From NCBI RefSeq assembly GCF_041737845.1, contig NZ_JBGSQX010000018.1:62001-126000 (forward strand): 64,000 bases of DNA, written 5' to 3'. This document shows positions 1 to 8,628 of this stretch, one piece after another. The DNA comes from Desulfococcus sp041737845 (lineage in GTDB: Bacteria > Desulfobacterota > Desulfobacteria > Desulfobacterales > Desulfococcaceae). The first letter of the stretch is position 1, and the number at the start of each line of letters is the position of its first letter. The notes beneath the pieces were generated by a model. The model saw only the letters and a program-made list of their open reading frames with translations. It was not told where the DNA came from and did not search any database. The translations under genes and the position numbers were made by a program.

Positions 1-256
1 TTTTTTCAGCCTCCTCGATCGTCCTGCCTTTCAGCATTTCCGTCAGGGCGGAAGAGGATGCAATGGCGCTGGCGCATCCGAAGGTCTGAAACTTGACATC
101 CACGATCCGATCATCCTCGTCGACCTTGAAGGTCAGCTTCAGGGCGTCGCCGCAGGATATGGACCCGACCTCTCCCACACCGTCGGCGTCTTCTATGACC
201 CCGACATTCCGAGGATTTAAAAAATGATCCTTAACCTTATCAGAATATTCCCACAT
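1..256 (-). CDS. NifU/IscU-like Fe-S cluster scaffold, partial (3' end outside window)
   Basis: Only the first 85 residues are inside the window. They match the N-terminal scaffold domain of the IscU/NifU family, which assembles a [2Fe-2S] cluster in the cytoplasm and passes it to client proteins. The family motifs are visible: SCGDALKL with Cys35 followed by Asp37, and GCASAIASS with Cys61. The third cluster cysteine would lie beyond the window start. ATG at 256 is preceded by a GGGAGG ribosome site. The cysteine desulfurase partner, usually adjacent, cannot be checked. Whether this is a short IscU or a longer NifU cannot be decided here. Confidence 0.9.
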   Translation of the reverse strand, partial: MWEYSDKVKDHFLNPRNVGVIEDADGVGEVGSISCGDALKLTFKVDEDDRIVDVKFQTFGCASAIASSSALTEMLKGRTIEEAEK

Positions 257-570
257 TGATTCCCTCCCGGGTTGTTCTTGACGTTCCGGCTTCAACCATT
301 GGGCTTTCCACAAAGAAAACCTTCAGTTCCGCGTACCTTCCAAGTAATAATCATCCCCCTGAAAAAAGAAACCCGCCGGCGGCGCATGGCGATGTCGAGG
401 GCGGCTTCCATTTCTTGACACACCTGGCGCTTTCTTTTATGATTGCCTTCCTGTTATCGCGGTCACAGCGGAAATAGATTTCCGGATCCGGCAGCGTTGG
501 GTCTGGATGGCTTGTTGAATGCCTTTTGAGGATCGACTTCATTTGGAATGCGAACCGGAAAGAGTGCCTT
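257..570. other. Intergenic region between divergent genes
   Basis: About 310 bases lie between the divergently transcribed nifU-like gene and the phosphatidyltransferase gene, so both promoters should be here. I see no convincing coding sequence, RNA gene or strong consensus promoter. Short open frames in this stretch have no recognisable protein features. Confidence 0.4.
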
Positions 571-2082
571 ATGTCGCGCAGGTTATTGATATCAAAGAAA
601 GCTACGGCCATCTTGGTCTACGGCCGCCCCCTTCTCGTTTTCGCGGGGATGCTCTGCGCCATCGGCGTGATGTGGAACCGCAGCCCGGTTCTCTATACAC
701 TGGGCGTCACGCTGCTGTTCATCTCCATGACCTTTGATCTGGTGGACGGATGGTTCGCCGCGCGCTTTCAGCCGCATCCGACGCTTGCGCAGCTTGCGGA
801 CCGCATCATGGACAAGCTCGTCTACTCGATCATTTTCCCGCTCATCGCCGTCGGCATCATGTGGCGCCTGGTCAACCTCTCGCCCCACTACAGCCGGATC
901 GAACTGCTTCATGCCATATTCGTGCTGCTCATGTGCATCGCCGTCCTGGTGAGAGACAATTTCGCCAGCTTCATGCGCAATTTTGCCATCCGCCAGGGTC
1001 AGGAGCCGGAACCCAGCGAATTTACACGTCTCAGGACCATTGTGGCGGCGCCGGTGAGCGCCCTGCTCTACGCCCATGCGTTCTATGTCCCTGAAATCCC
1101 CAACGGCCCTGCGACCTCCAAGCTTTACGTCTGGATCTCATGGCTCGGCAACCTGCCGGTCCGCGGACTCTTTTTCATTGAGATCCTGTTTTTCATCATC
1201 ACCTTCGGGTCCATTGCCGCCTATTGCCGGAAATATGGAAATTATTGCCTGGATGATCTCTGTCTGGACGACGAGGTGCTGCGGCGCCGGATCTTATCTT
1301 TTTTTCCGAACGCGCTCACGGTGATGAATGCGATGATGGGGCTCCTGGCGGTCTTTTTCGCCTATGAGTGGCGGTTTCGCGAAGCCTTCATGCTGCTGAT
1401 CGGCGCCGCCATGTTCGACAAGTTGGACGGCGCGGTGGCCAGACGCCTGGGGCTCACCACCCCCCTTCCGGAAGCGGTGGACCGGCCCCTGCCGAAAATC
1501 AATGTGGGGGGGGTCATGGATGATCTGGCCGACGGGGTCAGTTTCTGCATCGTCCCGGCATGGATGTTTTATATCGCCTTTTCAGGCATTCAAGATCCCT
1601 TCATTCACAAGATCGCCGCTGGGCCGATCGCTGTCTTTTATGCGCTCATGGGGATCATCCGGCTGATCTATTTCACCCTGGACAAATCTCCGATTCCAGG
1701 TTTTTTCAAGGGGATGCCAACACCGGCCGCCGCCCTTTTCGTCACGGCGCCGCTCATCATGCTGAGCCAGGCCGCTCAGAGCGCTCCGGACTGGGTGCCC
1801 TTCTGGGGAATTTTCTGCGCCGCGCTCATGGTTTTCAACGCCATCATCATGAACCTCTATCCGATTCATTATCTCCATCTGGGGCGCTTCATGAGCCGGC
1901 AGCCCTGGTTCGCCCGGTGCACCCTGCTCCTGTTGTTCGTCTTCGTTTTCACGCCCTATCTGGGTCATTTTGCCTTTTGTTATGGTTTTCTATATCTTCT
2001 GTCGCCCTTGGTGACCTGGCGAATCGCCCCGGATGTCGCCGAAAAGGAGACCCGCAACAGCGGGCCGGGCGACCAGAGATAA
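571..2082 (+). CDS. Protein with two fused CDP-alcohol phosphatidyltransferase domains
   Basis: About 503 residues, very hydrophobic, with many membrane segments. Two copies of the CDP-alcohol phosphatidyltransferase signature (DxxDGxxAR...GxxxDxxxD) occur. The first, near residue 60, reads DLVDGWFAAR then ADRIMD, with Ala where Gly is usual. The second, near residue 285, reads DKLDGAVARR and, after an insert longer than normal, GGVMDDLAD. The family transfers a phosphoalcohol from CDP-diacylglycerol or a CDP-alcohol during phospholipid synthesis in the membrane. Usual members have one domain of about 200 residues, so this looks like a fusion. ATG at 571 was chosen because GGAAAGAG precedes it; an in-frame TTG at 526 is possible. 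Substrates are unknown. Confidence 0.85.
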   Translation: MSRRLLISKKATAILVYGRPLLVFAGMLCAIGVMWNRSPVLYTLGVTLLFISMTFDLVDGWFAARFQPHPTLAQLADRIMDKLVYSIIFPLIAVGIMWRLVNLSPHYSRIELLHAIFVLLMCIAVLVRDNFASFMRNFAIRQGQEPEPSEFTRLRTIVAAPVSALLYAHAFYVPEIPNGPATSKLYVWISWLGNLPVRGLFFIEILFFIITFGSIAAYCRKYGNYCLDDLCLDDEVLRRRILSFFPNALTVMNAMMGLLAVFFAYEWRFREAFMLLIGAAMFDKLDGAVARRLGLTTPLPEAVDRPLPKINVGGVMDDLADGVSFCIVPAWMFYIAFSGIQDPFIHKIAAGPIAVFYALMGIIRLIYFTLDKSPIPGFFKGMPTPAAALFVTAPLIMLSQAAQSAPDWVPFWGIFCAALMVFNAIIMNLYPIHYLHLGRFMSRQPWFARCTLLLLFVFVFTPYLGHFAFCYGFLYLLSPLVTWRIAPDVAEKETRNSGPGDQR

Positions 2083-2086
2083 CCCA

Positions 2087-3400
2087 TCACGCATCTGCCG
2101 GCGGAGCCTTTTTCGCCTTCTGGCCAAAATCATCCGCCTCGTATTCCTCAGGTCGATCCGCGCCGGCCTGTTTCCCCTTCATGCCGCCTGCATCACCCTC
2201 CTTTTCCCAACTCTCGGCAAATTCGTCGAATGCCGGATACCGGCCGCCATCAGTGGCATCCGGCTGCTCAAGATCCATCATCCACTCGGCGCCCGTCCCA
2301 TTTTCCCGGATTTCCTTGGATCCTCCCGGATCCGGATGCTGTTCGGTGTTCTCCATCTCCTTTTCAAGGTAGAAGCGCTTCTGCATCCGCTTTCTGGCCA
2401 TTTTCTGAAGGTCCACAACGGAATCGTTTTCATCAACGATCTCCGTTCCCAACACCGTCTCGATGAGATCCTCCAGCGTCACAAGACCCGAAACGCCGCC
2501 GTATTCATCCCCGATGATGGCGATATGAAGCCTCTTTTTGAGGAAAGTGGTGAGGAGGACCAGACAGTTTTCCTCCGCGCGGACAAACATGATGGGTTTG
2601 GTGATGGCCGCCAGGCGGGTCTCCGGCTCGCTCTGAATCTGGGCGGAGCTGAGATCATGGGTCATGATATACCCGACGATGTTCTCCCGATCCCCCCGGT
2701 AGACGGGTATCCGGGTGAACCCTCTTTCCCTCGCCGGCCCGACCGCCGCCCCGACCGTCATCTCTTCATCCAGGGTGAACATCACCGTCCTCGGCGTCAT
2801 GATCTCTTCAACGGGCTTGCCCTCCAGGCTGATGATATTGTGGAGCATCAAGCTCTCCCACTGTGAAATTTCGCCGCCCCTCGCGCCCAGGCGGATGGTC
2901 CCCAGGATATCCTCCTCCGTCACCGCGGGGCCCTTGCCGTCGTCCCGCATCATCATTTGGGAAAACTTCTGGGTGATGAAAATCAGCGGGTACAGCGCAT
3001 ATTTCAGGATGGTGAGGGGCCAGATGATGGTGGGCCACAGCGAACGCCAGTGCACCACGCCGATTGTTTTAGGAACTATCTCGGTTAGATAGAGTACGGC
3101 CACGGTAAATACAAGGGAAAACATGGGCACCATGGCATCGCCCAGGACCCTGCTGGCATACATCCCGGAAAGGGTGGCACCGGCGGTATGGGCCACCGTA
3201 TTCAAGATCAGGATGGCGGAAATGGGCACGGAAATCTTGCTCTTCATTTGGATCATCTTGATCGCCTGGGCCTTTCGTTTCCCCCCGGTTTTTTCCGCCT
3301 CCAGAGTTCCCAGCCGGGTGGAATAGAGAATGGCTTCGTACAGCGAGCATATAAATGATACTATTAGGGTTATTGATACAATTGTAATCAGGATAGCCAT
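2087..3400 (-). CDS. CNNM/DUF21 membrane protein with CBS pair (HlyC/CorC family)
   Basis: 437 residues. The N-terminal third has three or four membrane helices of the CNNM (DUF21) type, including the typical EIVPKTIGVVHW segment. A CBS pair follows at about residues 200-320, ending in DEYGGVSGLVTLEDLIE. The C-terminal tail of about 110 residues is charged and low in complexity; the HlyC/CorC transporter-associated domain often found there is not evident. Family members are implicated in Mg2+ or Co2+ efflux and ion homeostasis, with CBS domains sensing adenine nucleotides. It converges on the phosphatidyltransferase gene with a 4-base gap and no separate terminator. Ion specificity is not deducible. 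Confidence 0.88.
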   Translation of the reverse strand: MAILITIVSITLIVSFICSLYEAILYSTRLGTLEAEKTGGKRKAQAIKMIQMKSKISVPISAILILNTVAHTAGATLSGMYASRVLGDAMVPMFSLVFTVAVLYLTEIVPKTIGVVHWRSLWPTIIWPLTILKYALYPLIFITQKFSQMMMRDDGKGPAVTEEDILGTIRLGARGGEISQWESLMLHNIISLEGKPVEEIMTPRTVMFTLDEEMTVGAAVGPARERGFTRIPVYRGDRENIVGYIMTHDLSSAQIQSEPETRLAAITKPIMFVRAEENCLVLLTTFLKKRLHIAIIGDEYGGVSGLVTLEDLIETVLGTEIVDENDSVVDLQKMARKRMQKRFYLEKEMENTEQHPDPGGSKEIRENGTGAEWMMDLEQPDATDGGRYPAFDEFAESWEKEGDAGGMKGKQAGADRPEEYEADDFGQKAKKAPPADA

Positions 3401-3940
3401 TAATCATCCTTAATTGTTTATTGATAAAAAATCTTTTTGTGTATCGAGAAGATACGCCAAAAAGACAGGTTTACGGCGTCTGCCGGCGATTGAATCTTTG
3501 AGAGTTTCATGAGGCTTCCCTGCCTGATGGCAATGGTGTTCCCCTTGGCGTCCCGATCAAACGGCAACCTCCGGCGTCATAGGCCCTCAGTTGCGCGATG
3601 TCCGGGGCCAAGGACCGTTCGGTCGAGTGCTCGTCAATTCCGGCGCTCGGGGGATATTCCTGGAAGTGGATGGGGATTGCCAAACGACGGCGGGGCGGCG
3701 GAAACAGTTCTTCAGACCTCCCCGCACGGACCGTGGTTTTCCATCCACAGATCTGATCAAGGCGGCGGCATCCGATTTGGGTGCATGTCTTCCTTTATTT
3801 CCTCTTGTTACGGCATGGTAAGATGACTGGTGGGACGGCTTGCATCCCCTGGCTCACCATAGGTCATCCGGCCAGGGGATGGTTGGTTGAGGTCTTGCTT
3901 TTCCGCAAAAGGGACCGGTCTGTCAAGATTTTTTTCACTA
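3401..3940. other. 540-base intergenic region, no gene recognised
   Basis: Upstream of the CNNM gene and downstream of the small gene at 3941. Short plus-strand frames at 3509-3826 and 3591-3821 show no recognisable domain or good ribosome site. The only clear structure is the inverted repeat at 3843-3881, listed separately. Confidence 0.4.
3843..3881. repeat. Inverted repeat, 11-bp perfect arms
   Basis: CATCCCCTGGC at 3843-3853 is the exact reverse complement of GCCAGGGGATG at 3871-3881, with a 17-base loop. It lies beyond the stop of the minus-strand small gene at 3941-4144 and could be its transcript end, but neither side has a U-rich run, so an intrinsic terminator is uncertain. Confidence 0.55.
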
Positions 3941-4144
3941 TCACGTTAAACGGTTGATGACGGACTCCGACAGCGAGTCGTCATCCGATTGGAATACCGG
4001 AATCAGTTCCGCAGCGATATCCTTGATGGACTTAATTTTCTTTCTTCGCATGACCGCCTGTATTTTCTCGACACCGTCTTCAATTGACTTCAATCCTTCG
4101 GCGATGCGGAGGATGTCGTCTCTGGAAATGCGTTCTTCCGCCAT
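3941..4144 (-). CDS. Small hypothetical protein (67 aa)
   Basis: Unrecognised. The frame is preceded by a strong AGGAGG site six bases before ATG. The product is charged and likely helical, without cysteines, signal peptide or membrane segment. Its sequence looks like a short helical adaptor or regulator: IEDGVEKIQAVMRRKK is amphipathic, and an acidic DSDD-like patch (QSDDDSLSES) precedes the C-terminus. Its neighbour at 4332-4676 is in the same direction 187 bases upstream, so co-transcription is possible but unproven. Confidence 0.6.
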   Translation of the reverse strand: MAEERISRDDILRIAEGLKSIEDGVEKIQAVMRRKKIKSIKDIAAELIPVFQSDDDSLSESVINRLT

Positions 4145-4331
4145 GTTAGCCTCCTGTAATAGGGTGATTCAGGGCCGCCCGGCCCTTACAGTCCATCTTG
4201 CCCTGTTTCATAATATAGGTTACCCCGGCCGGGGATGTCAAAAGAAATGATGGCTTTTATCTTCAAATGAGGCTTCCGTCAGCGCGGTACCGATGCCGGG
4301 ATGAAAGACACCGGGAGCCTGTTCCGTGTCG

Positions 4332-4676
4332 TTAAAAGAGCGCCTGGTTCCGAATCAGCGTATATCTCAGCTCCATCCGGCCGTCCCTGTCGGCGGGCCT
4401 GACGTCCACGATCAGTCGCCATGCCGAGTGGGATTCCATCAAGTCCGCGGCCTGCATGACCTTCAGCATCACCACAGGCGACTCGTCCGCTTTGACCGTG
4501 ATGGATTCGCTCTCTTCGAAAGAGATTTCATCTTTTTCATTTTTTCCGTACCCAAGACCGACCAAAGCGCTCCCATCCCCGTAATAGAGAAGCGCCTTGT
4601 TCACGGCCGCGGCCAGTTTCGGGGTGTATGTTGAAATTTCCCTGCTGATCGTGTTTACCAGTTCAAAAGGTGTCAT
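4332..4676 (-). CDS. Hypothetical protein (114 aa)
   Basis: Unrecognised. A soluble protein of mixed alpha/beta character with no cysteine. The start MTPFELVNTI is preceded by a modest GGGGATTAAGG site. The C-terminal half, with phrases such as SAWRLIVDVRPADRDGRMELRYTL split by charged turns, suggests a beta-rich fold. Codon pattern and composition match surrounding real genes. It lies between the acyl-CoA ligase terminator at 4763-4799 and the small gene at 3941, so it is probably transcribed separately from the ligase operon. Confidence 0.6.
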   Translation of the reverse strand: MTPFELVNTISREISTYTPKLAAAVNKALLYYGDGSALVGLGYGKNEKDEISFEESESITVKADESPVVMLKVMQAADLMESHSAWRLIVDVRPADRDGRMELRYTLIRNQALF

Positions 4677-4762
4677 CCTTAATCCCCATTTTCAGTAATT
4701 GGCATCTTGAAGTGCCTTCGCCAGACCTTGAAAAACTGGCCTTCTTTACCAGATTCGCCGGC

Positions 4763-4799
4763 AAAAAAAAAGCACCCTCTTCGTATAAAGGGGGTGCCT
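4763..4799 (-). terminator. Intrinsic terminator of the acyl-CoA ligase operon
   Basis: On the minus strand GGCACCCCC and GAGGGTGC arms form a hairpin followed by nine U residues. It lies about 70 bases after the stop of the ligase at 4869-6548 and closes the operon that starts near 11.9 kb. Confidence 0.8.
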
Positions 4800-4868
4800 T
4801 GAAAATCCGCAGGCAGCCTCCAGGCCGGATTGCCCGTTCCGGAGGCTGATTGCCGAACGTTTTATTCG

Positions 4869-6548
4869 CTAAGCGGTTTCGATTTTTGCCGCTTCCTCGC
4901 GGTTCAACGCCGTGGTCGCCAGTTCCCTCAGCTTGTACTTCTGGATCTTGCCGCTGGCCGTCGTGGGATATTCGTTGACAAAAAGGAAGAACGCCGGAAT
5001 CTTGTGAAAGGCGATCTTGCCGTCACAGAAGGCCTTCATCTCCGCTTCATCGGCGGCGACGCCCTCCTTGAGCTGGATGAACGCCGCCACCTCTTCGCCG
5101 TATTTTATGCTCGGAACCCCGACCACCTGGACGTCCTTCACCTTGGGTTGGGTATACAGGAACTCCTCGATCTCCCTGGGATAGATGTTTTCACCGCCCC
5201 GGATGATCATGTCCTTGATGCGGCCGGTGATCTTGCAATACCCTTTCTCATCCATGATCGCCAGGTCCCCGGTATGGAGCCACCCTTCGGCATCGATGGC
5301 GTCGGCCGTGGCCTCGGGATTCTTGTAATAGCCTTTCATCACGTGATAACCGCGGGTGCACAGCTCTCCCTGGACTCCCGGTGCCACCGTCTCCAAGGTT
5401 ACCGGATCGATAATTTTGACCTCTTCGTTGGGCAGTGCCCGTCCGACGGTGCTGACCCGCCGTTCCAGCGAATCCTCCGGGCGGGTCTGGGTGATCACCG
5501 GCGAGGCCTCGGTCTGTCCGTAGGCAATGGTCATCTCCCTGGCGCCCATGACGTCGACCACCTTCTTCATGACCTCGATGGGACACGGCGATCCAGCCAT
5601 GATTCCGGTCCGAAGGGAAGAGGTATCGTATGACCGCTTCGTCATTTCTTCGAGTTCGGCGATGAACATGGTGGGGACCCCGTGAAGGGCCGTGCACTTG
5701 TTGTGCTCGACCACCTCGAGCACCTCCGTCGGGGTAAAGGACGGCACCGGCGACATGCAGGCGGCTGAAACAACGCACGAAAGCGTCCCCAGTACGCAGC
5801 CGAAGCAGTGGAAGAACGGCACCGGTATGCAGAGGTTGTCCTTGGACGACAGGCTCATGCATCCTGCGATGCTCTTGGCATTGCCGATGAGGTTGGTGTG
5901 GGTCAGCATGACACCCTTGGGGAACCCGGTCGTCCCCGAGGTATACTGCATGTTGATCACATCGTGGGGATCCATGGAATCCTGCCGCGCACGAAGGTCC
6001 GCATCGGATACGGCCCGCCCCATTTCAATGACGTCGCCCCAGGTGAACATTCCCGGCTGCCGCTCCTTGGCCAGGAGGACCACATTCTTCAGCTTGGGAA
6101 GCTTGGCGCACTCAAGCTTGCCGGGTTCGCAATCCTTCAGCTCGGGACAGACATCGTAGACGACCTTGAGATAATCGTCGGGTTCCCGAATGCCGCCGAC
6201 CAGCACCAGCGTTGTGGCATCGGACTGCCGCAGCAGGTAGTCCAGCTCAAAACTGCGGTAGTTGGTGTTGACGGTAACGAGGACGCCGCCCATCTTGCCG
6301 GTGCCGAACTGGCTGAAGAGCCACTCCGGGACATTATTGGCCCAGATGGCGATATGCTCCCCCTTCGCCACGCCAAGGGCCATGAACCCCTTCGCCACGT
6401 CGTTGCAGACTTTCTGGAAATCCCGGTAGGTATAATCAATCCCTGCTTTGTGATACATCACCGCCTTGCTGTCGCCGAACTGGTCGGCAACCAGGTCGAC
6501 CAACTGGCCGATGGTGGTCTTGCCGACTTCAAACCGAGGTAACGTCAT
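4869..6548 (-). CDS. AMP-forming acyl-CoA synthetase (medium/long-chain type)
   Basis: 559 residues, the normal length for an ANL-superfamily ligase. It activates a carboxylic acid with ATP to an acyl-adenylate and then an acyl-CoA. Visible motifs: the phosphate loop YTSGTTGFPKG near residue 202, the YGQTEAS adenylate motif, TGDLAIMDEKGY, GRIKDMIIRGGENIYP at the hinge, and the catalytic lysine in SGKIQKYKL near the C-terminus. The overall pattern resembles ACSF2-like fatty acyl-CoA synthetases, but chain length cannot be read from sequence. It is the last gene of a probable five- or six-gene minus-strand operon with two other ligases, and a terminator follows. Confidence 0.9.
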   Translation of the reverse strand: MTLPRFEVGKTTIGQLVDLVADQFGDSKAVMYHKAGIDYTYRDFQKVCNDVAKGFMALGVAKGEHIAIWANNVPEWLFSQFGTGKMGGVLVTVNTNYRSFELDYLLRQSDATTLVLVGGIREPDDYLKVVYDVCPELKDCEPGKLECAKLPKLKNVVLLAKERQPGMFTWGDVIEMGRAVSDADLRARQDSMDPHDVINMQYTSGTTGFPKGVMLTHTNLIGNAKSIAGCMSLSSKDNLCIPVPFFHCFGCVLGTLSCVVSAACMSPVPSFTPTEVLEVVEHNKCTALHGVPTMFIAELEEMTKRSYDTSSLRTGIMAGSPCPIEVMKKVVDVMGAREMTIAYGQTEASPVITQTRPEDSLERRVSTVGRALPNEEVKIIDPVTLETVAPGVQGELCTRGYHVMKGYYKNPEATADAIDAEGWLHTGDLAIMDEKGYCKITGRIKDMIIRGGENIYPREIEEFLYTQPKVKDVQVVGVPSIKYGEEVAAFIQLKEGVAADEAEMKAFCDGKIAFHKIPAFFLFVNEYPTTASGKIQKYKLRELATTALNREEAAKIETA

Positions 6549-6718
6549 ACATCCTCCCCATAAATCGATTGTTCGCGTTAGATTGTAGCCTAGTTCATTA
6601 CATCGAGACCTATCTGCCCCGCTGACGATTCACCGAAATCCGGGCGGACCCGGAGTGAAAGGTGACCGTCATCGTGAATGATCTGTTTTTCTGAAGACCC
6701 CGTGCCACAGGAACGGGC

Positions 6719-8329
6719 TCAGTTCACCTTTTTATCCCGGCCTTTCCACTCCTTATCCCTCAGCTTGAATTTCTGGATCTTGCCGGTAGCGGTTTTGGGA
6801 AGCTCCCCGAATTCCACGGTTTTCGGTGCCTTGAAGCGCGCCAGGTGCTCCTTGCAGAAATTGATGATGTCTTCCGCGGTAGGATTGGTGCCGGGCTTCG
6901 AAACGACGAAGGCCTTGGGCACCTCTCCCCATTTTTCGTCGGGGACGGAGACCACGGCGACCTCCATGACATCGGGGTGCTTGTAGAGAACGTTTTCCAC
7001 CTCGACGGTGGAGATGTTCTCACCGCCGCTGATGATGATGTCTTTTTTCCGGTCCATGATCTGGGCGTAATTGTTGGGATGCATGACCGCGAGATCGCCG
7101 CTGTGGAACCACCCGCCCTTGAAGGCCTCCGCAGTCGCCTCCGGATCTTTGTAATAGCCCAGCATCACGTTGTTGCCCCGCATGACGATCTCGCCGATGG
7201 TCTGGCCGTCCCTGGGAACCGGCTGCATCGTCACGGGGTCCACAACGTCCATGTACATGGCGATGATGAACGGGACGCCCTGGCGGGCCTTGATCTTTGC
7301 CCTTTCCTCAAGGGGAAGATGGTCCCATTTTGCCTGCCACTGGCAGACGCTGTGGGGGCCGAACACCTCGGTCAACCCATAGGTCTGGGTGATATTGGCC
7401 CCGATATTCTCCATGTTCTGGATGACGGTCGGCGCCGGCGGCGCACCGGCCGTCATGATCTCAAGGCGATGATCGAGCTTGATGTTATGCTGGGTGGCGT
7501 AGGTGGACATGCCGATCAAAATCGTCGGCGCCGCACAGAGGTGGGTCACGCCCCCTTCCTTGATCAGGCGGTAGATCTCCTCCGGGACCACCTTCCGCAG
7601 ACAGAGGTGCGTCGCCCCCATGGCCGTGATGCCCCAGGTGAAACACCAGCCGTTGCAGTGAAACATGGGGAGGGTCCAGAGATAGATCGACCGGCTGTTG
7701 GTGCCGAACTCCAGTTGCTCGCCCAAGGCGTTCAGATAGGCGCCCCGGTGGTGATACATGACGCCCTTGGGCAGCCCGGTGGTGCCGGAGGTATAGTTGA
7801 TGGTCATGATCTGGTACTCGTCATCGATATCCGGCACGATGGGGTCGGGTGAGCCGGAGGCCAGGAACTCCTCGTATTCCATGCCGTCGAGGGGCCGGTC
7901 CTTGCTGATGTCGCAGATGTTGACGTAGGTCTTGACCTTGGGGAGATCGCCCGTTACGGGCGCCACGAGGCCCGCGAATTCGTTGTCCGCGAAAACGGCC
8001 TTGGCGTCCGAATGGTCGATGATATAGGCAATCTCTTTGGCGGACAGGCGGATGTTGATGCTCACCAGGGCCGCCCCGATCATGGGAACGGCATAATGGG
8101 CCTCCAGCATGGGCGGGATGTTGGGGCAGATGAATGCCACCTTGTCGCCCTTGCCGATGCCGATCTTTTTGAGGCCGCTCGCCAACCGGTTCACCCGATG
8201 GTAGAACTCCGTGTAGGAGTATTTTTTATCCCCGTAAATCACCGCAGTCTTATCATCATAGACCGCCGCGGACCGGCTGATGAAATGAACCGGGGTTAAG
8301 ATGTCATAATAGACGCTTTTATCGGACAT
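6719..8329 (-). CDS. AMP-forming acyl-CoA synthetase
   Basis: 536 residues of the ANL superfamily. Motifs include NYTSGTTGLPKG near residue 176, TYGLTEVFGP, HSGDLAVMHPNNY, DRKKDIIISGGENI and a final lysine in TGKIQKFKLR. Sequence style, including FHCNGWCFTWG and the GQTIGEIVMRGN stretch, is that of the fatty-acid or short/medium-chain acyl-activating enzymes related to plant AAE proteins and DmdB. It probably activates a fatty or methylthio/aryl carboxylic acid; the true substrate is not readable. The ATG is 17 bases after the stop of the small gene at 8347-8538, which indicates co-transcription; 170 bases separate it from the next ligase. Confidence 0.9.
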   Translation of the reverse strand: MSDKSVYYDILTPVHFISRSAAVYDDKTAVIYGDKKYSYTEFYHRVNRLASGLKKIGIGKGDKVAFICPNIPPMLEAHYAVPMIGAALVSINIRLSAKEIAYIIDHSDAKAVFADNEFAGLVAPVTGDLPKVKTYVNICDISKDRPLDGMEYEEFLASGSPDPIVPDIDDEYQIMTINYTSGTTGLPKGVMYHHRGAYLNALGEQLEFGTNSRSIYLWTLPMFHCNGWCFTWGITAMGATHLCLRKVVPEEIYRLIKEGGVTHLCAAPTILIGMSTYATQHNIKLDHRLEIMTAGAPPAPTVIQNMENIGANITQTYGLTEVFGPHSVCQWQAKWDHLPLEERAKIKARQGVPFIIAMYMDVVDPVTMQPVPRDGQTIGEIVMRGNNVMLGYYKDPEATAEAFKGGWFHSGDLAVMHPNNYAQIMDRKKDIIISGGENISTVEVENVLYKHPDVMEVAVVSVPDEKWGEVPKAFVVSKPGTNPTAEDIINFCKEHLARFKAPKTVEFGELPKTATGKIQKFKLRDKEWKGRDKKVN

Positions 8330-8346
8330 GAATATCTTCCTCTCGG

Positions 8347-8538
8347 CTAGATGCCGTTCATGTGCTGTTTGCGATATTGCTTCACGGTGTCCTCATCCAC
8401 CAGGTGGCGGATTTTGAGCAGGCACTCTTCATCCTTGCAGGCCTCGCCCCAGATGGCGGGAATAACCTCAACGATCAGGTGTTTCTGGTCGGCCGGGCTC
8501 AACTTCATGATGGCTTGTTTGATCTCTTCCAGGGTCAT
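8347..8538 (-). CDS. Small conserved-looking protein in ligase operon (63 aa)
   Basis: Unrecognised. Preceded by AAGGAGGAATAC directly before ATG, a strong ribosome site. The product begins MTLEEIKQAIMKLSPADQK, a helix rich in charged residues that resembles the start of small helical regulators, and has two cysteines (positions near 34 and 39, CKDEEC). No membrane segment. It sits 17 bases upstream of an acyl-CoA ligase and downstream of the LPQP membrane protein, so its job is likely tied to them. It could be an adaptor or an antitoxin-like fold; no toxin partner is next to it. Confidence 0.65.
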   Translation of the reverse strand: MTLEEIKQAIMKLSPADQKHLIVEVIPAIWGEACKDEECLLKIRHLVDEDTVKQYRKQHMNGI

Positions 8539-8628
8539 CGTATTCCTCCTTGATAAAGGATTGCATCAAAGTTTCGGGGGGAAGCCGCCGGCCGCAAAAC
8601 CGGTCCGGCGGCAACAACCAACGGACTA

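Noticed and set aside
351..611. Minus-strand 86-codon frame near the nifU-like gene.
   Set aside because: It overlaps the start of the phosphatidyltransferase gene, has no ribosome site and looks random.
3509..3826. Two overlapping plus-strand frames in the 3.4-3.9 kb gap.
   Set aside because: No recognisable protein features and poor start regions.
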